From Candidatus Iainarchaeum sp. (GTDB lineage: Archaea > Iainarchaeota > Iainarchaeia > Iainarchaeales > JAFCCW01), in assembly GCA_017609985.1 (NCBI GenBank), contig JAFCCW010000005.1, positions 1 through 62,776 on the forward strand: DNA of 62,776 nt. The letters run 5' to 3'. The notes beneath the pieces were generated by a model that saw only the letters and a list, made by a program, of their open reading frames with translations, was not told where the DNA came from and did no database searches. This document shows, piece after piece, positions 54,959 through 62,776 of this stretch. The number at the start of each line of letters is the position of its first letter. Positions within the stretch are counted from its first letter, which is position 1. The translations under genes and the position numbers were made by a program.

Positions 54959-56083
54959 ATGTCCAGAAAACTTACTTTTGTTATACCCACATATTCAGGA
55001 GTATTGCTCGGAACAAACAAGCTTGAACAACTGCTTGATTCACTGGCAAACTGCAACAGCAAAAATTTCCGCACAATACTGTTAAACACCTGCAGTGCAG
55101 AAAACAAAGAAGCAGAAATAAAAATTTCAGAGCTTGTTAAAAAATACAATAAAAGATTTCCCACAATATCCTCTTCAGAAAAAGAAGTCAAACTTGTGAA
55201 AAATTTATTTGAGAGAGAAGGTTTTTCAAGACTTGCGAAAGAAACAAATCTTAATCCTTTTTCAAATTTCAGAAACTTCGGTTTAATAACTGCAATAGCA
55301 ACAGACTCTGAAATCATTGCCTTAATTGATGATGACCAAGTAATCCAAAACCAAAAATTCCCAGAGCTTGCGACAGACGGAATTGGAGAAAAGTTTAATG
55401 GAAAAAAAATACTCGGAAAAACAGGATACTATCTTTACGAAGACTGCTTTGAACTCCCACCCCAGAAAAAAAATATTGAAGAAAACTTTCCAGTTGCAAC
55501 CATGATGAACAAAACATTCAAACAAATGATTGAAAGTAAAGGCAGATACTGTGAAACAAGAATTGCCTTGGGAGGAGCAATGATTTTAGAGCAAGAACTT
55601 TTTTCAGAGATTCCCTTTGACCCTCATTGTCTAAGAGGAGAAGACTGCAGTTATACAGTAAGCTGTAAAAACTACGATAAAAAATTTGTTTTCGATAGTG
55701 AACTCGCAATTATTCACAACCCAATCAGAGAAACAGAAGAATTTGAAAGAGCATTCCTAAGAAACATCTACAGATTTATGTATGAAAGAAACAGAATAAA
55801 ACACTTCGGCATAAAAAGCCATGACCTTGACCCATACCCAGGATTCTTTCTCAAAGAAAATTTTGAAGAACTAGCACAAAAAACTTCTGAAGAACTCAAA
55901 AAACAGTTCCCTAACTTTCTTGAAAAACATGGCGGCTTTGAAAAAGTTATTAACAAAGCAAGAGAATTTGCTATTCAAAAAACAGGGCATTATCCTGAAT
56001 TCAAAAAAGAATGGAAAAAAGCAATGACTGCAATAAAAGAAGATGAAGAACTTTGCTTAACCATAAATAAATTTCAGGAATAA
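54959..56083 (+). CDS. GT2-like glycosyltransferase
   Basis: The 374-residue protein has a GT-A fold. It has LTFVIPTYSGV, ATDSEIIALIDDDQVIQN (metal-binding DDD), ILGKTGYYLYEDCF, RIALGGAMILEQELFSEIPFDPHCLRGEDCSYTVSCKNYDKKFVF with the ED catalytic motif, and a ~90-residue helical tail. It is cytoplasmic and has no membrane helix. The protein at 56074-57282, encoded on the other strand, is a clear relative with the same motifs. Both probably build one glycan or solute. Its end overlaps that gene by 10 bases. Confidence 0.8.
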   Translation: MSRKLTFVIPTYSGVLLGTNKLEQLLDSLANCNSKNFRTILLNTCSAENKEAEIKISELVKKYNKRFPTISSSEKEVKLVKNLFEREGFSRLAKETNLNPFSNFRNFGLITAIATDSEIIALIDDDQVIQNQKFPELATDGIGEKFNGKKILGKTGYYLYEDCFELPPQKKNIEENFPVATMMNKTFKQMIESKGRYCETRIALGGAMILEQELFSEIPFDPHCLRGEDCSYTVSCKNYDKKFVFDSELAIIHNPIRETEEFERAFLRNIYRFMYERNRIKHFGIKSHDLDPYPGFFLKENFEELAQKTSEELKKQFPNFLEKHGGFEKVINKAREFAIQKTGHYPEFKKEWKKAMTAIKEDEELCLTINKFQE

Positions 56084-57282
56084 ACAATTTTCTTGAACTT
56101 TTTTCTGATATTTTTGTCTTTATCAAACAAGCCCATCATTTCCTTCCATTTTCTCTGAAATTCCACATACTCCAAAAAATGATTTGATTTATCCTTGTCA
56201 ATTTTGTTGATTGATTCCAGTGTCTTGTTAACATTTTTAATGGAAGAAAAATCATCATAAATTTGATAATAGTCTTTGAGTGCAAGATTCGCCTGCTTAA
56301 ATAAATCAATGCAATCATCATTAAGAAAGCTTCCAGGATATGGTTCCATATACTCGGGCAAAATTCTGTGAACTCCTTCAACTGGCTCTTGCAAAACAAG
56401 CTTTTTGTACTCATAAATAAAACGTTCAGTATCACTTCTGAGAAGACGCCATAGAGGCTGAGTAAAAATCGGAGGCCAATGTTCTATTGAAAACTGATTA
56501 TGAAAATAAAACGGCTTGTTAAACATTCTTGCATTGATTGCATAATCCATATCTTCTCCACGCACTACTTTTGGATCAAAAGGAACCTCCATAAAAAGCT
56601 TTTTTGAAACAGCCATGTTTCCACCTAAAACAAAAAATGTTGGCTCAAGCCTTGGCTTTATAGAATCCCCAATCAGAGACTTCAATGTTTCATTCATTGC
56701 AAGCTCTCTGTTGAACTGTTTCCCCCAAGGATAAATTCTTTCATTCTTCCACTCTCCGTTTCGAGTATAAAAACCTGAAAGCCCAAGAACTTCTCTGCCA
56801 AAAACAACTTTTCCAAGAGATTCTCGAACAAGACTTAAGTGATTAGGATTACAAAAAAGTTCATCATCATCAACAAGAACAACAGAACTTTTTCCAAGAA
56901 GATGAGGAATAGCAAGACACATGTTTCTAATATTTGAATAACCATACAAACTGAGAATATTCTTGTGGTCATCCGAATCAAGAAATTCCCTAAATTCGTC
57001 AAAATGAGAGTGCTTGAAGAGAGTAATGTTCACACCGCAGTTAACATCTTCCAAAACCTGTTCAACACGCTCTTCCACTTCTTGAACAATATCTGAAGAC
57101 GTAGCACAGGCAAGAATTACTAACTCAAAATTTTTATCTTTAAGAGAAGAAATGCTTTCAACAGCACGCCTTATTGTTCCAGGCATATCCAACGGAGTTG
57201 GATGATCATAAGGCTGATCATTTTCCCTTAGCTCATGGCCTTCCCGGCCCCAATAAGTTGGAATAACCACTGCAATACTCAT
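56074..57282 (-). CDS. GT2-like glycosyltransferase, relative of the one at 54959
   Basis: ATG at 57282 (MSIAVVIPTYWGREGHEL) is chosen because it gives the usual GT2 start; an upstream ATG at 57315 adds only hydrophobic residues. The 402-residue protein has SSVVLVDDDELFCNPNHL (DDD), GREVLGLSGFYTRNGEW, FVLGGNMAVSKKLFMEVPFDPKVVRGEDMDYAINARMFNKPFYF (ED motif) and a helical C-terminus. It shares all key blocks with the 54959 protein, so the two are paralogues in convergent orientation. The sugar and acceptor are unknown. Confidence 0.8.
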   Translation of the reverse strand: MSIAVVIPTYWGREGHELRENDQPYDHPTPLDMPGTIRRAVESISSLKDKNFELVILACATSSDIVQEVEERVEQVLEDVNCGVNITLFKHSHFDEFREFLDSDDHKNILSLYGYSNIRNMCLAIPHLLGKSSVVLVDDDELFCNPNHLSLVRESLGKVVFGREVLGLSGFYTRNGEWKNERIYPWGKQFNRELAMNETLKSLIGDSIKPRLEPTFFVLGGNMAVSKKLFMEVPFDPKVVRGEDMDYAINARMFNKPFYFHNQFSIEHWPPIFTQPLWRLLRSDTERFIYEYKKLVLQEPVEGVHRILPEYMEPYPGSFLNDDCIDLFKQANLALKDYYQIYDDFSSIKNVNKTLESINKIDKDKSNHFLEYVEFQRKWKEMMGLFDKDKNIRKKFKKIVYS

Positions 57283-57318
57283 TCTTAAAATAAAAGCACT
57301 AAACTTTAAAAACATGGG

Positions 57319-58989
57319 TTAAAATTTGCGAGCAATCTTTTGGATTAGTTCATTAATTGAAGAAATTCTCTGTTTCTGCCAATGAATTCTTTCCTCAAGC
57401 CTGTCCAGAAATTCTTTTTCAAAAATTGTTCGCTTTTTATTATCCCTCATATTCCCAATTTTTTTCTCAAGATATCTAAACGTGTTCAGCTCAAAATCAA
57501 TCCTGTGCTTTAGGGCTGAAAGTGTTTTTCTATCCTGTAACGAAAGCCCTGTTTTAAATAAAAGTGTTTCAATTGCTAAATCAAGGTTTTTGATTCTTGC
57601 ACGCTCGTCTCTAAATACTCTTGAAATAGGATCAAGTATTTTTTGCGCAGTAGTTTTGCTTTTCAAAACAACAACAGAAGAAGTTTGTTGAACAGTACTT
57701 GGAATTTCATTCAAAATAATGTTTCTAAAAACAAAATATGAAGAAAATCTTTCAGTTCTGGGCTCTTCAAGTTGTACAAGAAAGACAAGTGAAACAAGCC
57801 TTATGATTCCACTTGCTAAAAAAACCATTTTCAAATCATCAAGAAACATAAAAGAAAAACCAGAAAACCAGCCTGCAAACACACCCCCTAACAAAGGACC
57901 GATAAAAGTAGGAATGCCAACAATTGAAGCAATGACTGCAATGTACATTGGTCTTTTTGTTTTTGGAGTAATGTCGAGCAAGTAGTTAAAGATAGAGAGA
58001 TTAAAACCACCCCACACAATTCCTGCAAAAAAGTTTGCCAAAACAGCTTGCTCTGGAGAAAAAACAAAAAGCCAAACAAAAGGAACCAAAGCAATTCCCA
58101 AAGTGCTGATTATTGTCGAAGCACGATTGCCAAATTTGTTGCTCACCCGCCCCCAAACCCCCATGGAAATAAGCGTTCCAAGAGCTAGAGAAAAGGTAAT
58201 TGCTGAAACCCACATAGGATGAGCATTAAGATTATTCAAAACATAAGCATGCCAAAAAGGACTTGCGATCCCAATCCCAAGATTTAAGATAAGATAAAAA
58301 ATAACAAAGATTTTGAAATTTGGTTGTCGCACTAGGTTTTTAATTGACTGAGAAATATCAGGAATAATTTCTTCTTTTTCAAAACCAGGGTCGTCCAGCT
58401 TTTTAATAAAAATGAAACAAAGCAATCCAAAAAATCCGGCAATCCCGAAGAACATCCAGTAACCAACAAAGCTATCTTTTGAAAAACAGGAAAGAACAAG
58501 AACAGAAAAAATAAGAACAAGAATAGTCGCAATAGCCATAAGCCTGTTTCTTGAGCCAAAGTAAGAGCTTCTCAGTTCAACAGGAACAATATCACCCATT
58601 ATTGAGACCCAAGCAGGAGAATAAATACTTGCAAGAAAAGCAGACAAAGAAACAAGAATCATCAGAGCAATCAATGCAGTCCCAGGAAAAAAAACAGGAA
58701 GCAAAGCAATCGGAATCCAAACAACTCTTGAAAAAAGCGAAGCAAAAGCAGCGATTTTTTTTCGGTCACTTCCCAGTTGAACAAGCCTTGCAGACGGAAT
58801 CTGACCAATCAATCCAAAAAAAGCATTAATCGCAACTAACAACCCAAGCTCAAAATTATTTGCACCAAGCAAAACAGCAAAAACAACAAGAAAAGGAGTT
58901 GTAAGATAAGTATAAGCAGTTGAAAAAACTCCCTCTAACTTAACCATTCGAAGATTTTTATTAAATCCACTAGATTCAATATTTTCCAT
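57319..58989 (-). CDS. MFS transporter with long C-terminal coiled-coil tail
   Basis: The 556-residue protein has about twelve hydrophobic helices (residues ~15-420) with MFS signatures (GQIPSARLVQLGSDRKKIAAFASL between helices 2 and 3). Cytoplasmic loops are basic. After helix 12 a tail of ~130 residues, rich in Lys/Arg/Glu/Leu (LDLAIETLLFKTGLSLQDRKTLSALKHRIDFEL), is likely to form a cytoplasmic coiled coil. Such a tail is unusual for MFS proteins. The substrate is unknown. It sits in a sugar-related neighbourhood, upstream of the GT2-like gene on the same strand. Confidence 0.85.
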   Translation of the reverse strand: MENIESSGFNKNLRMVKLEGVFSTAYTYLTTPFLVVFAVLLGANNFELGLLVAINAFFGLIGQIPSARLVQLGSDRKKIAAFASLFSRVVWIPIALLPVFFPGTALIALMILVSLSAFLASIYSPAWVSIMGDIVPVELRSSYFGSRNRLMAIATILVLIFSVLVLSCFSKDSFVGYWMFFGIAGFFGLLCFIFIKKLDDPGFEKEEIIPDISQSIKNLVRQPNFKIFVIFYLILNLGIGIASPFWHAYVLNNLNAHPMWVSAITFSLALGTLISMGVWGRVSNKFGNRASTIISTLGIALVPFVWLFVFSPEQAVLANFFAGIVWGGFNLSIFNYLLDITPKTKRPMYIAVIASIVGIPTFIGPLLGGVFAGWFSGFSFMFLDDLKMVFLASGIIRLVSLVFLVQLEEPRTERFSSYFVFRNIILNEIPSTVQQTSSVVVLKSKTTAQKILDPISRVFRDERARIKNLDLAIETLLFKTGLSLQDRKTLSALKHRIDFELNTFRYLEKKIGNMRDNKKRTIFEKEFLDRLEERIHWQKQRISSINELIQKIARKF

Positions 58990-59027
58990 ACAAGCATAAA
59001 AAGAGAAATTGATTTAAAAGACTTGAA

Positions 59028-59100
59028 TAGCCCGGGGGTGATTCGAACACCCGTCACAGGGTTCAAAGCCCTGCATACTTGGCCACTATACTACCGGGCT
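59028..59100 (-). tRNA. tRNA-Gln (TTG)
   Basis: The 73-nt sequence has acceptor AGCCCGG/CCGGGCT, anticodon stem CAGGG/CCCTG with loop CTTTGAA (anticodon TTG), and T arm GGGTG TTCGAAT CACCC, with discriminator A. The A1-U72 pair at the acceptor end is the identity feature expected for archaeal tRNA-Gln handled by GatDE. Both gatD and gatE are in this window. Confidence 0.92.
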
Positions 59101-59234
59101 ATTAATAAAATCTTATAACCAAATCTTTATTATTCTGCCCCTGCAAGGCTATTCTTCGTAAGGCAATAAATTACGAAAAAATCATCAGAAACGGTTTAAA
59201 AACTTTTAGTTATGCAATCTTTATTACTTATTTT

Positions 59235-59309
59235 GGGCGCGTGGCTTAGCCTGGTTAGAGCACACGACTGATAATCGTGGGGTCGGCGGTTCAAATCCGC
59301 CCGTGCCCA
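59235..59309 (+). tRNA. tRNA-Ile (GAT)
   Basis: The 75-nt sequence has acceptor GGGCGCG/CGTGCCC, anticodon stem CACGA/TCGTG with loop CTGATAA (anticodon GAT), and T arm GGCGG TTCAAAT CCGCC. A TATA-like GGTTTAAAAAC lies about 45 bases upstream. The last 19 bases overlap the C-terminal codons of the rhomboid gene on the other strand. Confidence 0.93.
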
Positions 59310-60094
59310 TTTTTCTTTTTTAAAAAACCAGATAAAAAACGTTCAAATAATTTAACTTCAGCTATTGCTTTGTGCATCTTTTCCCTTCTAAAAATAAGAA
59401 CATAGAGGCATCCAAAAACTGCGCCATAGCCGTGAATCCAGAAATCAGTTTTTGTTTCAATCTCAAAATTTCTTGAAACTGCAAATTCCTGTTCTTGTTT
59501 CTGAATTTTATGAATTTTTTCTTCAGCAAGCTTTGCATTGTTCAAGTTTCCTTCAGCCAAAGCAGCAGACTGCTCCTGCAAAGCAACAGACATAGAAGAA
59601 TCGATTGATGCACCTGCTGTTTCAACTCCTTGAAATGAGACAGGAGCAATAACCAAAGAAGCCGCAGCAAGAGACAAGACAATTCCCCAGATTGCTTTTT
59701 TTGGATCCAGAAAAAAAGAAGCCCCAAGCAATCCGCTTACTCCAGCACTTGCTCCAATCAATGCAGTATTGGGATTGATTACAGTGAATGCAACAGCAGT
59801 TAAAACACCAGAAACAACAAATATCGCGATTGTGTCTGCAAATCCAAGAACTGATTCAACAACAATTGCAAAAGCTGCTCCTGACACAATGTTTACTGCC
59901 AAATGAGAAAAACCAGTGTGAACAAGCAAGTAAGAAAAAATATTGTGAATTCTTTCAACAGAAAAAGAGAATGCTAATAAAACCTCTTGTTTAATGTACA
60001 CGCTGAAATTAGACAAAAAAGCATATGCTCCGGACAAAACAAGAGCGATTAAAGCCGCTCCTGCAAATTTAAGTCCTTTTAAAGAAAGCTCCAT
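59291..60094 (-). CDS. Rhomboid intramembrane protease with an insertion
   Basis: ATG at 60094 lies just behind a TATA-like TTTAAAT (about 60116-60122) and gives a leaderless start; a TTG at 60112 is an alternative. The 267-residue protein has the rhomboid HxxxN (HTGFSHLAVN), the catalytic Ser in GASAGVSGLLGA (~residue 133) and the catalytic His in WIHGYGAVFG. Between the Ser and His helices sits an unusual ~60-residue soluble insert (SMSVALQEQSAALAEGNLNNAKLAEEKIHKIQKQEQEF). It should cleave membrane helices. Its last six codons lie inside the tRNA-Ile gene on the other strand. Confidence 0.85.
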   Translation of the reverse strand: MELSLKGLKFAGAALIALVLSGAYAFLSNFSVYIKQEVLLAFSFSVERIHNIFSYLLVHTGFSHLAVNIVSGAAFAIVVESVLGFADTIAIFVVSGVLTAVAFTVINPNTALIGASAGVSGLLGASFFLDPKKAIWGIVLSLAAASLVIAPVSFQGVETAGASIDSSMSVALQEQSAALAEGNLNNAKLAEEKIHKIQKQEQEFAVSRNFEIETKTDFWIHGYGAVFGCLYVLIFRREKMHKAIAEVKLFERFLSGFLKKKNGHGRI

Positions 60095-60145
60095 TGAAAT
60101 AAAAATATTCAAAACATTTAAAAAAGCAAGAACCGTAATTTTTGC

Positions 60146-60760
60146 ATGCTACAAAAAGTGTTTCTTGCACTCGCAGTCATTCTGTCTTTTTCCCTCGTTT
60201 TTGGAGCAGGAGTTTCGCTTGTTGAATCATCTTCAGAAATAGAAAATGAAACACTAGTAATAGAATTGCTTTTTGTGAACAGCAGTAGCTTTACAAAAAA
60301 TGTTTCAATAAGTATTAACTATTTTGGACAAGAAGACTTTGCAAACGAAGCAATTCCTGCAGAAACAACAAAAAAAGTAGACTATGCAATATCAAATTTC
60401 TCAGAAGGAAAAGTAAAAATTCATGCACTAACAGACGAAGAATATTTTCTTGTGATAAACGTTCCTGCAGACTGGGAAAATGGAATAGAACTTGAAGTAA
60501 GCAGACTAAACTCTTTTGAAGAATTTGAATCAGTGCCCGCAAAGAAAAACATTATACAGGACGCTGATTCTTTTCTGAAAAGAAGCTTTGGAAGAGAATA
60601 TGGATTAATCGCAGCAGTATTGTTTGCACTAGTTCTCTTTGCATATCTGGGAATAAAAACACTCTTTAAGAAAAAAACTCCCGCAGAAGAAACACGAGAA
60701 TTGACTTCAGAAATGCTTTCAGAAATTGAAGCAATTGAAAATCTAAGAAAAAAGAAATAA
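60146..60760 (+). CDS. Secreted protein with C-terminal membrane anchor
   Basis: The 204-residue protein has a signal peptide (FLALAVILSFSLVFG). An Ig-like beta domain follows (~25-135; LVESSSEIENETLVIELLFVNSSSFTKNVSISINYFG), then one C-terminal helix (YGLIAAVLFALVLFAYLGI) with a short acidic cytoplasmic tail. It is divergent from the rhomboid gene with only ~50 bases between. It may be a surface protein and even a rhomboid substrate, but that is a guess from proximity. It has no recognised family. Confidence 0.65.
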   Translation: MLQKVFLALAVILSFSLVFGAGVSLVESSSEIENETLVIELLFVNSSSFTKNVSISINYFGQEDFANEAIPAETTKKVDYAISNFSEGKVKIHALTDEEYFLVINVPADWENGIELEVSRLNSFEEFESVPAKKNIIQDADSFLKRSFGREYGLIAAVLFALVLFAYLGIKTLFKKKTPAEETRELTSEMLSEIEAIENLRKKK

Positions 60761-60788
60761 ATTCTATTTCATAAAAAAAACGACAAGA

Positions 60789-61328
60789 CTATATTTCTTC
60801 CCAGATATCAACAAAGCCTTCAACCAAGTCGTCCAAAAAACTTGTCTTGAAAGATGCAAGCAAGGATACTGCTCGCTCTGGCTCTTTAAGATAAAAAAAT
60901 GACTTTCTTCCGCGATGTCTTTTTTCAACAAGACCTGTTTCAACAAGCTTTTTAAGATGCCAGGAAACAGTGCTTGGAGCAAGCTCAACAGCTTTTGCAA
61001 TTCGCTCATTGTTTGCCCTGCTTCCAGTCAACAGAAAAAGAATTATTCTTCTCATGCTTTCCTTTCGAAGCAAGGACATGAGCTCTTCATTCTCAGCCCC
61101 CAACTGCTCTCCGCGAGTAGAATAATAGCGAACATACTTTCCGTCCTTTTCCTGTCTAATAATATTCTTTTTCTTCAAATAGTCAACATGATACTGAAGC
61201 GAGCCAGTGGCAATTTCTGTTCGTCTCTGAATTTCACGAAAGTGAAGACCAGGGTTTCTGTTGATTGTGCGAAAAATCTTTTCTCGCGTATCAAGTTCTA
61301 TTGCTTCCCGCAAAGGATCTTCAATCAT
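60789..61328 (-). CDS. Regulator with two winged-helix domains
   Basis: ATG at 61328 (MIEDPLREAIELDTREKIF) is chosen over an upstream start within the neighbouring gene. The ~179-residue protein has two winged-helix domains in a row: residues ~10-72 (HFREIQRRTEIATGSLQYHVDYLKKKNIIRQ) and ~85-150 (ERIAKAVELAPSTVSWHLKKLVETGLVEKRHRGRKSFFYL). This double-HTH layout is typical of archaeal ArsR-like regulators next to small membrane proteins. It follows the membrane gene at 61339-61677 by 10 bases, so they are co-transcribed. It may sense a membrane or metal signal. Confidence 0.85.
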   Translation of the reverse strand: MIEDPLREAIELDTREKIFRTINRNPGLHFREIQRRTEIATGSLQYHVDYLKKKNIIRQEKDGKYVRYYSTRGEQLGAENEELMSLLRKESMRRIILFLLTGSRANNERIAKAVELAPSTVSWHLKKLVETGLVEKRHRGRKSFFYLKEPERAVSLLASFKTSFLDDLVEGFVDIWEEI

Positions 61329-61338
61329 TAAAAACACC

Positions 61339-61677
61339 TTACTTTTTCCTGAAGATAGCCAGAAACAACAAAAGCAATGCAAAGAACTCTACCACATTCT
61401 GACTCGGGTCTCCAAAAAACCAGCCAGGACTAATGTATAGGTCTGCAACGCTTAACAACCACTTGAACGCAAACAAGGCAAAAGCTGCAAGAACAAACAA
61501 GAGCTTCTTGCTCCTAGCTCGCCTGTATGCAAGAAAAGCAATTCCCGCAATGAAAAGAGAGAGAAGGAGAACAATCCACCTGGTCACTGCATCCGAGTTC
61601 AGCGCAATGTCTGTTAAAGGCCTGAGAAAATCCCAAGGCATTGCTTCAAGAAAAACCTGTTGAATTAATCCAGTCAT
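61339..61677 (-). CDS. Three-helix membrane protein of the regulator operon
   Basis: ATG at 61677 follows a strong GGAGG site (about 61684-61689). The 112-residue product has three predicted helices (IVLLLSLFIAGIAFLAY, LLFVLAAFALFAFKWLL, VVEFFALLLLFLAIF) and charged loops. It lies directly upstream of the double winged-helix regulator. This pairing is common in archaea and suggests a membrane sensor or partner. The family is not named with confidence. Confidence 0.65.
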   Translation of the reverse strand: MTGLIQQVFLEAMPWDFLRPLTDIALNSDAVTRWIVLLLSLFIAGIAFLAYRRARSKKLLFVLAAFALFAFKWLLSVADLYISPGWFFGDPSQNVVEFFALLLLFLAIFRKK

Positions 61678-61764
61678 GGCAAAACCTCCATTGTATAGTA
61701 TTATTATCAAAAGATTTAAAAAACAGAAAAAACACGAAAACAGAAAAAAATGAGGTGAAACAAC

Positions 61765-61786
61765 AGCAAGGGCTTTTGCCCTTGCT
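61765..61786 (+). other. Perfect 9-bp hairpin before the integrase gene
   Basis: AGCAAGGGC TTTT GCCCTTGCT forms a perfect stem between the divergent membrane-protein and integrase genes. It is not followed by a T-run. A TGATACAG motif (reverse strand, just beside it) also occurs before tRNA-Trp at 33163. It may be a recombination or regulatory site of the neighbouring recombinase, or a small RNA. Confidence 0.45.
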
Positions 61787-61929
61787 ACTGTATCAGGGGG
61801 AATTTGTGAAACACTTTCATACACATAACTGTTTGCGATTTATAAAGGCGTTTTGGTGCAGTAGCCAATTAGTGCAAGTGTTCTCCTGCGAGAATTTAAA
61901 TGCTTTTCGGTTGAGGAAAAGTGAAACAC

Positions 61930-62776
61930 ATGAGAAAGAAACTGCACGACTATGAAAGGATTCTAGAGCGCGAATTCGAGCTATTGAAAGAGACTCCTAT
62001 CTCCAAGGAAAACAAGGAGAAAATAAAGAAATACAACTTCTGGAGCATTTCCCGCGAACTCAGCGACGCAAGAGTGATCCGAAATTCCAACACGCTGAGA
62101 AAGATAGCAAAGATTTTGAAGAAAGACTTTGAAGAAGCCACAGAAGAAGACATGCAAAAACTATTGATACGCATCAAAAAACAAGGCTATGCAGAGGCAA
62201 CAATTGACGGCGACAAAGCAGTCCTCAAGCACTTCTATAAATGGCTGAACGGCGGAGAAAAATACCCTGACTGCGTGAAATGGATAAAACGCAAAGGACT
62301 GAAAAACAACAAGCTGCCGGACGAAATGCTGGAACCCGAAGAAGTCCAGAAAATAATCAAAGCAGCAAACAACAAAAGAGACAAAGCAATAGTTTCGCTC
62401 GTCTGGGAGTCCGGTGCACATATCGGGGAAATAGGCGGAATGCAAGTAAAAAACGTTGCCTTTGACAAAACAGGCTGCAGGGTAATGCTGGATGGAAAAA
62501 CAGGAATGCGAAGAATAATGCTGATAAACTCAGCGCCCTACCTGGTTCAATGGATGAACGAACACCCAAAATCGGAAGACCCACAGGAACCGCTCTGGAT
62601 AACCCTGAAAAACCCGAAGAAAAAACAGCTCAGCTACAGATATTTCACGAAGATGCTCAAAGCCACTGCAAAAAGAGCAGGAATAAAAAAGCCAGCCAAC
62701 CCCCCCACTTCAGGCACTCAAGAGCAACCTGCCTCGCAAACAAGCTCACAGAAGCCCAAATGAAAGAATACTTCGG
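61930..62776 (+). CDS. Tyrosine recombinase (XerA/XerC-like), frameshifted and cut by window edge
   Basis: The N-terminal half is a core-binding SAM-like domain (~residues 1-120). The catalytic half follows, with RDKAIVSLVWESGAHIGEIGGMQVKNV and DGKTGMRRIMLI (Lys in KTG). The usual Arg of the first box (GARIGE) reads His. After KKPANPP the frame turns to TSGTQEQPASQ and ends at 62763, while the next frame reads PHFRHSRATCLANKLTEAQMKEYF, the proper HxxR box. One extra C in the C7 run at 62700-62706 restores it. ATG at 61930 or GTG at 61921 may be the start. It would catalyse site-specific recombination if intact. Confidence 0.8.

Overview
The window is a gene-dense stretch of an AT-rich archaeal genome, most likely from a DPANN-type lineage (Woesearchaeota, Pacearchaeota, Diapherotrites or relatives; the exact phylum cannot be settled from this sequence). 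Archaeal hallmarks are the GatD and GatE subunits of the Glu-tRNA(Gln) amidotransferase, an ATP-dependent DNA ligase, a cupin-type glucose-6-phosphate isomerase, a ZPR1 zinc protein, a DRG GTPase, archaeal-style ProS, an intron-bearing tRNA-Trp, TATA-box promoters and many short or leaderless 5' ends. Several genes look bacterial in type (class II aldolase, queuine-type Tgt, rhomboid, Fic proteins). Many secreted, Cys-rich or membrane-anchored proteins of unknown role are scattered through the window.

Layout. 1-2.9 kb: two leftward secreted surface proteins, one frameshifted. 3.0-7.9 kb: a five-gene operon (GbsR/MarR-like regulator, ABC ATPase, secreted CARDB-like protein, two FtsX/MacB permeases). 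8.0-10.4 kb: a 15-bp tandem repeat, a GT4 glycosyltransferase and an unknown protein. 10.4-15.3 kb: a Cys-repeat lipoprotein, a small lipoprotein, a PerR/Fur-rubrerythrin operon, a frameshifted DUF2207-like gene and a SIMPL protein. 15.4-22.1 kb: an accessory island with two Fic-domain genes, a second Cys-repeat lipoprotein, a beta-propeller exoprotein, a ribbon-helix-helix-like mini-gene, and four copies of a hairpin-forming repeat that lie between the gene groups. 22-33 kb: housekeeping genes (Tgt, RNase HII/HIII-like, TatD, ZPR1, HemK-like methyltransferase, DRG, TrmJ) mixed with secreted proteins. 33.0-33.5 kb: a structured RNA-like element, tRNA-Trp with a 105-nt intron, and a duplicated tRNA 3' end. 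33.5-38 kb: an unknown-PIN-GNAT operon, then a leftward proline cluster (two tRNA-Pro genes, proB, proS). 38-46 kb: gamma carbonic anhydrase-like protein, DNA ligase, M20 peptidase, class II aldolase, GatD, flavin reductase and secreted proteins. 46-50.7 kb: a small HTH gene, GatE, a methyltransferase, Pgi, ROK kinase and a zinc mini-protein. 50.8-59 kb: compatible-solute or sugar genes (MPGP-type phosphatase, GH15-like hydrolase, GpgS-like synthase, YdjC deacetylase), two related GT2 enzymes and an MFS transporter. 59-62.8 kb: tRNA-Gln, tRNA-Ile, a rhomboid that runs into the tRNA-Ile gene, a two-domain winged-helix regulator, and a tyrosine recombinase cut by the window edge.

How the genes connect. 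GatD, GatE and a tRNA-Gln with an A1-U72 pair fit the indirect archaeal route to Gln-tRNA. The two proline tRNAs, the proline tRNA ligase and a glutamate 5-kinase sit together. Glucokinase, Pgi and aldolase give the upper sugar pathway, and the GpgS/MPGP/GH15 group suggests glucosyl- or mannosylglycerate turnover. Several promoters have a TATA box framed or overlapped by gene-specific inverted repeats, which points to local repressors. Three coding regions, and probably a fourth, are each broken by what looks like one missing base, two of them in homopolymers. Assembly error and real decay cannot be separated here.
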